A stretch of 8,442 nucleotides of DNA from positions 1 through 8,442 of the forward strand of contig DRJW01000410.1 in the NCBI GenBank assembly GCA_011052055.1. Direction: 5' to 3'. This document shows positions 1-5,942 of this stretch, one piece after another. Made by a program: the position numbers and the translations under genes. The notes below the pieces were generated by a model. The model was not told the DNA's origin and ran no database searches. It saw only the letters and a list, made by a program, of their open reading frames with translations. Positions within the stretch are counted from its first letter, which is position 1. Every line of letters starts with the position of its first letter. Source of the DNA: Nitrospirota bacterium (GTDB taxonomy: Bacteria; Nitrospinota_A; UBA7883).

Positions 1-128
1 ATGAAGATCCGCGCATAAAAGCGCGCCGGGCGCAGATGGCGGACAAGGCCGAAAAGAGCGGTAATGCGGAAGGTTTTCAGAGTTACGCCGATCTTGTCAA
101 AACCGGACAAACTAAAAGCGGCGTCTGA
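1..128 (+). CDS. C-terminal tail of an unrecognised protein (5' partial)
   Basis: An open frame enters from the left edge (codons in phase with position 3) and ends at TGA 126-128, giving 41 visible residues. The tail is hydrophilic and highly charged, starting EDPRIKARRAQMADKAEKSG and ending KTGQTKSGV, with no membrane segment or motif I recognise. An in-frame ATG lies at 36, but the frame is open upstream of it, so this is more likely the end of a longer gene than a 30-codon gene. A hairpin terminator follows 21 nt after the stop, which supports a real gene end. Function unknown. Confidence 0.5.
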   Translation, partial: EDPRIKARRAQMADKAEKSGNAEGFQSYADLVKTGQTKSGV

Positions 129-148
129 GATCAAAGACCTCATCATCA

Positions 149-183
149 AAAGTGGCGCCCCTCGATTAAAGAGGCGCCACTTT
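149..183. terminator. Bidirectional intrinsic terminator between convergent genes
   Basis: A perfect 11-bp inverted repeat, AAAGTGGCGCC (149-159) and GGCGCCACTTT (173-183), encloses a 13-nt loop. The A-flank and T-flank are built into the stem ends, so it can act on both strands, although the T-runs are short. It lies between the plus-strand gene ending at 128 and the minus-strand gene ending at 202, where a shared terminator is expected. Confidence 0.8.
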
Positions 184-201
184 GTCTCCTGAATTATCTG
201 G

Positions 202-1437
202 CTAAATGCCTATATCCACCATAAAGGTGTACCTCGACTCCTTGTTCGTATACCGCTCAGGCGCATCAAGCGTACTTTCCCAGCCAAACTGGACTTTCAC
301 GTTCTCCCTGGCGAAATAGGTCAGGAACAAGGCACCCCTGGTCCAGTCGTCGTCTCCATCGTTCATGGTGTACGAGTCATAGTTCGCCCCGATCGAGGCC
401 ATTGGCTTTTCGGCTCCCGCTATGATGTATTGCGCGTAGACAGACAGATTGTTGTCCGTCGCCTCCGCCTGGGAGCTTGCGCCAGTGGTTTCGTTCATGG
501 TCGTCTCATCCTCGCTCTTAACGGCGTAAAGGGCGTTAAGCTGGAAACCATCCTCGGTCTGCCACTGCAGATCGACTCCATACCTGTTGAGCTTGTCCTC
601 GGACTTGCCAATGTCTTCGTTGTATTTCTTACCTGAGCTGTAAAATCCGCCTATCGAAACATTAAAAGGCAGATCATACGCAAGCCTTCCGGTAAAAAAT
701 TTCGGATCCTGTCCTTCCAGGCCGCCATCCTGTCCGTGCCATGAAAGAATGTAAAATGCGTTTCCTATATTACCGTAAGCGGAGATGGCTTGAGTTGTCA
801 CAGGCACAAACTCCTTTCCGCTCGCCGACCACCCATACCGTTGCACTTTTTTCTGAGCGACGGTGTTACGTCCGTCCGGGCTGAGAGGAGACATGAAGCC
901 AGCCCTGACACTGAACTGGGGGCTAAAAACCCATCCAACATGAGCCATCGGCACCTGTATCTGCAATCCCGCCTCGTCCCTCGCGGGATTAGGCTCAGCT
1001 TCAGACTCAAATTCCATAAAGTAGTAAAAAGAACCCACCCTGTCGGCAAAAAGAGCGCTTATCCTGTTCATCGCCCTCATCTTGAGCTGTTTGTCCTCTT
1101 CCGTCAGCGTGTCGTAGGTTCTATCCTGCGAACTACTTTTGTCGAACAGACTGAGGGTTACTCGCAGAGCCGGCACGGGGATATCCTTCTGAGCGACCAG
1201 CCTTGGTGGAATTTTCTCAACATTCCCTACCGCGTAACCGTTCTCAAGAAAAGCTCTGCCAAAGTCATTTAGCAGGGGCCAACTTGTATGACATGTCGAG
1301 CAAGCCAACCCTTGCTCCCGCGCAAAATTTGGCGTGGCTTCCGATTTGGCCGGATAGATCAAACTTATCAACCCGAAAATAAAAGTAAGGCCGAAAATGA
1401 AAGTAAGGGCGAATAATGCGGTAAAACTTCTTTGCAT
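202..1437 (-). CDS. Cyc2-like fused monohaem cytochrome c / outer-membrane porin
   Basis: Predicted secreted protein of 411 aa from the chosen start. A hydrophobic signal peptide (about residues 1-34, ending KSEA before TPNF) is followed by a single haem-c motif CSTCH (residues 46-50) inside FAREQGLACSTCH...WPLLNDFGRAFLENGY. From recalled family knowledge, PxFAR..G..C..CH followed by FGR.F...GY is the hallmark of the Cyc2/Cyt572 family, where a small N-terminal cytochrome is fused to an outer-membrane beta-barrel. The remainder alternates short amphipathic strands with acidic Gly/Asn-rich loops, as expected of a barrel. Cyc2 proteins move electrons from extracellular Fe(II) across the outer membrane; iron oxidation here is inference, and another donor or acceptor is possible. 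The last residues are DIGI, lacking the usual terminal aromatic. ATG 1437 is chosen over ATG 1452 because GAGGAG (1450-1445) sits 7 nt before it, and nothing resembling a ribosome site precedes 1452. Likely co-transcribed with the small gene upstream. Confidence 0.75.
   Translation of the reverse strand: MQRSFTALFALTFIFGLTFIFGLISLIYPAKSEATPNFAREQGLACSTCHTSWPLLNDFGRAFLENGYAVGNVEKIPPRLVAQKDIPVPALRVTLSLFDKSSSQDRTYDTLTEEDKQLKMRAMNRISALFADRVGSFYYFMEFESEAEPNPARDEAGLQIQVPMAHVGWVFSPQFSVRAGFMSPLSPDGRNTVAQKKVQRYGWSASGKEFVPVTTQAISAYGNIGNAFYILSWHGQDGGLEGQDPKFFTGRLAYDLPFNVSIGGFYSSGKKYNEDIGKSEDKLNRYGVDLQWQTEDGFQLNALYAVKSEDETTMNETTGASSQAEATDNNLSVYAQYIIAGAEKPMASIGANYDSYTMNDGDDDWTRGALFLTYFARENVKVQFGWESTLDAPERYTNKESRYTFMVDIGI
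1373..1408. repeat. 18-bp in-frame tandem duplication in a signal peptide
   Basis: Two adjacent 18-bp units, 1373-1390 (ccgaaaataaaagtaagg) and 1391-1408 (ccgaaaatgaaagtaagg), differ at one base. In the minus-strand gene they encode LTFIFG twice in the hydrophobic core of the cytochrome-porin signal peptide. The duplication keeps frame and lengthens the core by six residues. Confidence 0.9.
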
Positions 1438-1444
1438 GACACCA

Positions 1445-1450
1445 CTCCTC
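1445..1450 (-). promoter_or_regulatory. Ribosome binding site that sets the cytochrome-porin start
   Basis: GAGGAG on the minus strand lies 7 nt before ATG 1437. The longer reading starting at ATG 1452 would place this site inside the coding region and has only AT-rich sequence before it. The protein therefore very probably begins MQRSFTALF rather than MRSGVMQ. Confidence 0.8.
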
Positions 1451-1452
1451 AT

Positions 1453-1549
1453 AAATTAATCAACACAGTTGATGCGCAAGCCAGGCGTAAGACGGCGCAG
1501 TTCAAACGCACCCCGCCCCTGGCTCGACCTCGTTAATGAATATGGAAGA
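1453..1549 (-). other. Spacer between the small Cys-rich gene and the cytochrome-porin gene
   Basis: About 100 nt without a convincing promoter or terminator. A loose 7-bp inverted repeat (agccagg 1479-1485, cctggct 1518-1524) with a 32-nt loop has no T-run after it, so it is not called a terminator. Confidence 0.4.
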
Positions 1550-1897
1550 TCAGGAGAGAAGTTTTGGCGGGCGCTCTGGGGCTTTGAAGATGAGCGAGGT
1601 TAGAGAGGAGAAAATTTCGTTTATAGCGAACCGCTTTAAAATGAAGTTTATTTTCATTGATGCGGCGGGTTCCGCAGATATCCCGGCGCCCGAACAGCAG
1701 TCGTCGCATTCGGAGCAATCCATTGTCATATCGCGCCCTGATGATCCTGATTCCTCGGTGGAAGCCCCGTAATTGCACGATTCGGGATGAACCGTGACTA
1801 CACTGGCGCCGTCAAGATGCGCTAAAGTGGCCGGGGGCAGAGCGGTCATAACCAGTAATGGCGCTAACAAAAGAGCCGCCCTTACATTGATCCTCAT
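1550..1897 (-). CDS. Small secreted Cys-rich protein, CzcI/DUF2946-like architecture
   Basis: A 115-residue protein with a clear signal peptide (residues 1-26, hydrophobic core LLLAPLLVMTAL, likely cut after TLA). The mature part has an acidic Ser/Gly stretch, then a cysteine cluster DCSECDDCC (C61, C64, C67, C68, plus C41), then an amphipathic segment and a tail ending KAPERPPKLLS. A signal peptide, a short central Cys/His metal-type motif and a Pro-rich PERP-like end match, from memory, the layout of CzcI/DUF2946-type periplasmic proteins near metal-efflux or TonB-receptor genes. Similarity is architectural only, so function is not established. GGAG (1909-1906) stands 8 nt before the ATG, and a good sigma-70 promoter lies upstream. 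The gene precedes the cytochrome-porin by 112 nt with no obvious terminator between, suggesting one transcript. The opposite-strand open frame over this gene lacks these start signals. Confidence 0.65.
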   Translation of the reverse strand: MRINVRAALLLAPLLVMTALPPATLAHLDGASVVTVHPESCNYGASTEESGSSGRDMTMDCSECDDCCSGAGISAEPAASMKINFILKRFAINEIFSSLTSLIFKAPERPPKLLS

Positions 1898-1952
1898 TTT
1901 GCAATCTCCGCTCGATCAGGAGAAAAACCCGCAAATTCTCAACCTTTCTCTG

Positions 1953-1981
1953 AATATATGTCCACCTCCCCAAAAAGTCAA
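1953..1981 (-). promoter_or_regulatory. Sigma-70 promoter for the Cys-rich protein / cytochrome-porin pair
   Basis: On the minus strand, TTGACT (1981-1976) and TATATT (1958-1953) are separated by exactly 17 nt. Each hexamer differs from consensus by one base. The predicted transcript start, near 1946, gives a leader of about 50 nt before ATG 1897. No other candidate of this quality occurs between the two divergent genes. Confidence 0.65.
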
Positions 1982-2027
1982 AATATCAGCGGTCACCAGA
2001 CAAGAAAAATTCTGGCTCACGCATTGC

Positions 2028-2077
2028 GAGAGCCTTGCTGGCGCAAAATAAAAATTTCCTCCAAACCTGAGGCTCTC
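2028..2077. repeat. 8-bp inverted repeat upstream of the sugar transferase gene
   Basis: GAGAGCCT (2028-2035) and AGGCTCTC (2070-2077) are exact inverted copies 34 nt apart. The right arm ends just before a TATACT box (2083-2088). No T-run follows, so it is not a terminator. It could be an operator or a leader structure; this is inference. Confidence 0.4.
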
Positions 2078-2082
2078 TGGTT

Positions 2083-2088
2083 TATACT
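2083..2088 (+). promoter_or_regulatory. Possible -10 box for the surface-glycan operon
   Basis: TATACT sits 42 nt before ATG 2130 and differs from the sigma-70 -10 consensus by one base. There is no recognisable -35 at 16-18 nt, so the promoter would be weak, activator-dependent, or misidentified. Confidence 0.3.
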
Positions 2089-2129
2089 GGCCTGAATAAA
2101 TCTATGATTGCCAACAACATACCGGCGAA

Positions 2130-3533
2130 ATGTTAAAAAAGCACAACCAGTTGTTTCTAACCATAATGCTGGTGGTAGACATCGGGGCCGTTATCTTCTC
2201 GTGGGTCTTCTCTTACCACTTCAGGTTCGATTTCGGCCTTTTCTCTATGCCCAAGGGTGTGCCTCCCCTCTCGCAATACCTTTACTTCACTCCTGCGGTT
2301 GTCATTATCTGGGCCGTTTCCATGCGGCTCGGAGGCCTTTATGTTCCGATGAGGTCGGACTCAAGGTTTAATGAGTATTTCAGGATTTTCAAGACTTCCA
2401 CCATCGCGGCTGTCATCACGATGGCCGCCGCGTTTTCTTTTCGCGGATACTCCTATTCAAGACTGGCGATGGCTCTGTTCTGGATATTCAGTAATATTTC
2501 GCTGGTCGTCTCTCATGCGGTGACAAGGGCGATCCTTCGCGAAATGCGCCGGAGAGGCCGCAACCTCCGTTACATCCTCATCGTCGGCGCCGGTGATCTG
2601 GGGCAAGCGCTCGCCGAGACATTCTCCCGTCATCCAGAATCAGGAATGATCGTCAAAGGAATTTTGTCGGACGACCCGAATGATGTTGGCAGGAAATACC
2701 ATGGTTACGAGGTCATAGGCGTGATCGATAATGTAAAAAGGCTTATACACGAGCATAAAGTCGACCAGATATTCATCGCCCTTCCCCACAGCGCTTATGA
2801 CAGGCTGGAGAATACACTGAACCTTCTGGGGGAGGAGACGGTGGACATAAAGCTTGCGCCAGACATCCTGCAGTTCATCCAGCTAAACACAAGCGTTGAA
2901 GACTTCGACGGGTTTCCCATCATATCGCTTTCCGAAAGCCCGATGTACGGCTGGAACGTTGTGCTCAAGCGGGCGTTCGACATTATATTATCTCTTTGTT
3001 TTATCATCATCTGGTCGCCGGTGATGCTCATCATATCGGCGTTGGTAAAACTGGGGACGAAAGGGCCCCTTTTCTACAAGCAGGAGCGGATGAGCCTGGG
3101 CGGCGAGCCGTTTACCATCTATAAGTTCAGGTCGATGGAAATGGACGCGGAGAAAAAGACAGGAGCGGTCTGGGCCTCCTCGGACGATAACAGGCGCACC
3201 GGGATCGGCCAGTTTCTCAGGAAAACCAGTCTCGATGAGCTCCCCCAGCTTTTCAACGTGCTAAAAGGAAACATGAGCCTCGTCGGCCCGCGCCCGGAGC
3301 GGCCTGTGTTTGTGGAGAATTTCAAGAAAAGCGTACCCATGTATATGCTTCGCCACAAAATGAAGGCTGGTATCACCGGCTGGGCGCAGGTCAACGGATG
3401 GCGCGGAGACACTTCTCTGGATAAGCGGATCGAGTATGATCTTTATTATATTGAAAACTGGTCGATGAGTTTCGATATCAAGATTTTGTGGCTTACCATC
3501 TGGAAAGGTTTCATAAACAAACACGCTTATTGA
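2130..3533 (+). CDS. wcaJ: WcaJ-type undecaprenyl-phosphate sugar phosphotransferase
   Basis: An inner-membrane enzyme of the large polyisoprenyl-phosphate hexose-1-phosphate transferase family. It moves a sugar-1-phosphate (usually glucose) from a UDP-sugar to undecaprenyl phosphate and so starts a repeat-unit polysaccharide. The 467 aa match the family's usual length. Visible parts: about four N-terminal membrane helices (residues 8-130); a Rossmann-like CoA-binding-3 domain with GAGDLG at 153-158; a membrane-dipping helix with SP at 296-297; and the catalytic sugar transferase domain with KFRSM (332-336), the Asp-Glu dyad of SLDELPQ (D369, E370), SLVGPRPE (383-390), and GITGWAQVNGWRGDTSL (414-430), ending IENWSMSFDIKI...NKHAY. 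This ending is typical of the glucose-specific WcaJ branch, but galactose specificity (WbaP-like) cannot be excluded. The ribosome site before ATG 2130 is weak (CCGGCGAA). It is the first gene of the kdsB-pyrG-kdsA run. Confidence 0.88.
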   Translation: MLKKHNQLFLTIMLVVDIGAVIFSWVFSYHFRFDFGLFSMPKGVPPLSQYLYFTPAVVIIWAVSMRLGGLYVPMRSDSRFNEYFRIFKTSTIAAVITMAAAFSFRGYSYSRLAMALFWIFSNISLVVSHAVTRAILREMRRRGRNLRYILIVGAGDLGQALAETFSRHPESGMIVKGILSDDPNDVGRKYHGYEVIGVIDNVKRLIHEHKVDQIFIALPHSAYDRLENTLNLLGEETVDIKLAPDILQFIQLNTSVEDFDGFPIISLSESPMYGWNVVLKRAFDIILSLCFIIIWSPVMLIISALVKLGTKGPLFYKQERMSLGGEPFTIYKFRSMEMDAEKKTGAVWASSDDNRRTGIGQFLRKTSLDELPQLFNVLKGNMSLVGPRPERPVFVENFKKSVPMYMLRHKMKAGITGWAQVNGWRGDTSLDKRIEYDLYYIENWSMSFDIKILWLTIWKGFINKHAY

Positions 3534-3596
3534 TATTCGATGATCGTAAGGAAGCTGATATTGTTTTTTATCTGTTTAAATCCGGCCCCACTGTGA
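3534..3596 (+). other. 63-nt junction with a tiny open frame abutting kdsB
   Basis: No terminator is visible here. ATG 3540 opens an 18-codon frame (MIVRKLILFFICLNPAPL) whose TGA (3594-3596) is immediately followed by the kdsB ATG. There is no clear ribosome site before 3540. AAGGAAG (3549-3555) could instead serve a TTG start at 3561 in the same frame. It may be chance, or a coupling peptide for kdsB, whose own ribosome site is poor. Confidence 0.25.
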
Positions 3597-4337
3597 ATGA
3601 TTAACAAGCCGTACGTCCTCGTGGTTATCCCCGCCCGTTTTCACTCCGCAAGGCTCGAAGGCAAGCCTTTAAAACTTATCGGCGGAAAACCGATGATCGA
3701 GCATGTTTATAACCGCGCTAAGGATATGAAAACGGCGGACAGAGTGATAGTGGCCACCGATGATGACCGAATTGTGGAGGCGGTTAAAAAATTCGGAGGC
3801 ACAGCTTTGCTCACATCGAAAAGCCACCGATCCGGCGGCGACCGGACGGCAGAGGTGGCAAGGCTTGTAAAATCGGATATTGTGGTAAATCTGCAGGGCG
3901 ACGAGCCGTTCATAAACGCAGAGGCGGTCGACTCCGCCGTAAGCGCGTTGATAGAAATACCTGAAATCAAAGTGACCACGCTTTGCGTCCCCATCTCGCC
4001 TGCCGAGGCCGAAGATCCCAACGTGACATGCGTCGTCCGGGATCTTGCGGGATACGCCCTCTATTTTTCGAAACTGCCTATCCCGAACGACCGGGACGGC
4101 GAAGCGGATAAGCGCCCGCTTTATAAACATTTAGGAATTTATGTATTTCGAAGCGATTTTCTAGTAGAATACGCCGCTTTGGAGCCGACTCCTCTTGAGC
4201 AATGCGAAAAGCTCGAACAACTGAGAATCCTTGAAAATGGCGAGCGGATTATGGTTATTGAAACCGATTGCGATTCGATAGGCGTAGACTCCCCGGAAGA
4301 TCTGAAAAAAGCTAATGAGATTTTCTCGAATGGGTAA
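3597..4337 (+). CDS. kdsB: CMP-KDO synthetase (3-deoxy-manno-octulosonate cytidylyltransferase)
   Basis: A cytoplasmic enzyme that joins KDO to CMP using CTP, giving the donor used by KDO transferases to build the LPS inner core. The 246 aa are the usual length. Motifs along the chain: nucleotide-binding IPARFHSARLEGKPL (11-25), TDDDRI (54-59), SGGDRTAEV (79-87; the common form has Thr at the second Gly, a mild variation), the Mg/CTP-site NLQGDEP (98-104), FSKLPIPNDR (157-166), HLGIYVFR (178-185), EQCEKLEQLRILENG (201-215) and GVDSPEDL (229-236). ATG 3597 gives the expected N-terminus, but its ribosome site is poor. pyrG begins 3 nt after the stop, which makes biochemical sense because PyrG makes the CTP consumed here. 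Confidence 0.95.
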   Translation: MINKPYVLVVIPARFHSARLEGKPLKLIGGKPMIEHVYNRAKDMKTADRVIVATDDDRIVEAVKKFGGTALLTSKSHRSGGDRTAEVARLVKSDIVVNLQGDEPFINAEAVDSAVSALIEIPEIKVTTLCVPISPAEAEDPNVTCVVRDLAGYALYFSKLPIPNDRDGEADKRPLYKHLGIYVFRSDFLVEYAALEPTPLEQCEKLEQLRILENGERIMVIETDCDSIGVDSPEDLKKANEIFSNG

Positions 4338-4340
4338 TTA

Positions 4341-5942
4341 ATGGCAAAGTACATCTTTGTAACCGGCGGCGTTCTGTCGTCATTGGGCAAAGGTGTCACC
4401 GCCGCCTCCCTCGGAGCTCTGCTGGAGGCCAGGGGCTACAGCGTCACCATGATGAAGCTCGATCCATACATCAATGTAGACCCCGGCACAATGAGCCCCT
4501 ACCAGCACGGCGAGGTTTTCGTCACCGACGACGGAGCGGAGACAGACCTCGACCTTGGCCATTACGAGCGGTTCATCTCCACCCGGATGGGAAAGCTGAA
4601 CAACGTCACCACCGGCTGGATTTACAACAGCGTCATCACCAAAGAGCGCAGAGGCGATTATCTTGGAGCCACCGTTCAGGTTATTCCCCATATCACAGAT
4701 GAGATAAAAAGCCGTTTCGACGCCGTTGGCGGGGATTTCGACATCGTTATTTGTGAAATAGGCGGCACTGTGGGCGATATCGAATCGCTCCCTTTCCTGG
4801 AGGCCATGCGCCAATACAGGATAGATATAGGCAAGGAAAACTGCGCCTTTATCCATGTGACGCTGGTTCCCTATCTAAAAGCGGCTAAAGAGCTGAAAAC
4901 CAAGCCGACACAACATTCTGTCCGTGTCCTTCTTGAGATAGGGATACAGGCGGACGCCGTGGTGTGCCGATCCGAGGCGCCACTCGATGACGCTGTTAAA
5001 AAGAAAATTTCCATGTTCACCAACGTCGAGCGACGAAACGTCATATCGGGCATAGACGTAAAGTCTATTTATGAAGTTCCGCTAAGATTTTTCGCCGAGA
5101 AGCTGGACGAGATAGCGCTTGAGCTTTTAGATCTCGAAAAAAAGGAGAGCGATCTTACCGGATGGCGCGCCCTTGTGGAAAACATTTACGCTCCCAAACC
5201 AAAAATCAATATCGCCATAATCGGAAAGTATGTGGCGCTGACCGAGGCCTACAAAAGCCTGTCGGAGGCCATAAGCCACGGCGGGCTCGCCAACAATGTG
5301 GATATATATTTCCACTGGGTCAACTCGGAGCATCTGACCGGGGAAAATATCGAAAAAACATTGAGAGACGCCGACGGCATTCTTGCTCCGGGCGGATTCG
5401 GAGAGCGCGGGATAGAGGGAAAAATCCTGGCGGTAAAGCTGGCGAGGGAGAAAAAAATTCCGTATTTCGGGATATGTCTCGGCATGCATTGCGCCGTCAT
5501 CGAGTTTGCGAGGAATCTTTGCGGCATTAAAGACGCCAACAGCTCCGAGTTCGCGCCCGACAGCCCCGATCCGGTTATCGACCTGATGCCGGACCAGGTC
5601 AACCAGAAAAATATGGGGGCTACCATGCGGCTGGGGTCGTATCCGTGCCAGTTAAGAAGCAAATCGATAGCGTATACCGCTTACAAAAAACATAAAGTAA
5701 ACGAGCGCCACCGTCACCGTTACGAATTTAACAACAATTACAGGATGCGGCTCGAAGAGGCGGGGCTGACTTTTTCGGGAATGTCGCCAGACGGCAGGCT
5801 GGTCGAGATTATCGAGATCGAGGATCATCCCTGGTTTCTGGCCGGTCAGTTTCACCCGGAGTTCAAATCATCCCCCCGAAGCCCTCATCCGCTGTTTGTC
5901 TCGTTTATCAAAGCGGCTAAAGACAATAACCAGCTAATATGA
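4341..5942 (+). CDS. pyrG: CTP synthase (glutamine hydrolysing)
   Basis: Converts UTP to CTP using ATP and ammonia from glutamine; cytoplasmic, last step of pyrimidine nucleotide synthesis. The 533 aa are normal length. The N-terminal synthase domain has the P-loop region GGVLSSLGKGV (9-19), KLDPYINVDPGTM (39-51), DDGAETDLDLGHYERF (63-78) and CEIGGTVGDIES (138-149). The C-terminal class I glutaminase domain begins near 286 and has LAPGGFGERG (348-357), the nucleophile loop GICLGMH with Cys379, E403, and the His505/Glu507 pair in QFHPEF. The usual loop is GICLGMQ; here codon 5487-5489 is CAT, placing His where the conserved glutamine-contacting Gln sits (residue 383). All catalytic residues are otherwise present. 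Its TGA overlaps the kdsA ATG (ATGA, 5939-5942), so the two genes are probably translationally coupled. Its ribosome site must lie inside the end of kdsB and is weak. Confidence 0.97.
   Translation: MAKYIFVTGGVLSSLGKGVTAASLGALLEARGYSVTMMKLDPYINVDPGTMSPYQHGEVFVTDDGAETDLDLGHYERFISTRMGKLNNVTTGWIYNSVITKERRGDYLGATVQVIPHITDEIKSRFDAVGGDFDIVICEIGGTVGDIESLPFLEAMRQYRIDIGKENCAFIHVTLVPYLKAAKELKTKPTQHSVRVLLEIGIQADAVVCRSEAPLDDAVKKKISMFTNVERRNVISGIDVKSIYEVPLRFFAEKLDEIALELLDLEKKESDLTGWRALVENIYAPKPKINIAIIGKYVALTEAYKSLSEAISHGGLANNVDIYFHWVNSEHLTGENIEKTLRDADGILAPGGFGERGIEGKILAVKLAREKKIPYFGICLGMHCAVIEFARNLCGIKDANSSEFAPDSPDPVIDLMPDQVNQKNMGATMRLGSYPCQLRSKSIAYTAYKKHKVNERHRHRYEFNNNYRMRLEEAGLTFSGMSPDGRLVEIIEIEDHPWFLAGQFHPEFKSSPRSPHPLFVSFIKAAKDNNQLI

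Noticed and set aside
790..1272. Plus-strand open frame of 160 codons inside the cytochrome-porin gene
   Set aside because: It is antisense to a well-supported gene, with composition and sequence of a shadow frame.
1438..1452. Earlier start (ATG 1452) for the cytochrome-porin
   Set aside because: No ribosome site lies before it, and it would bury the GAGGAG that serves ATG 1437.
1479..1524. Inverted repeat agccagg/cctggct as a terminator between the paired minus-strand genes
   Set aside because: The stem is short, the loop is 32 nt and there is no T-run.
1536..1772. Plus-strand open frame of 78 codons opposite the Cys-rich gene
   Set aside because: It has no signal or domain; the minus-strand frame has a signal peptide, ribosome site and promoter.
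4380..4856. Minus-strand open frame of 158 codons opposite pyrG
   Set aside because: It is a shadow of a highly conserved gene with no recognisable domain.
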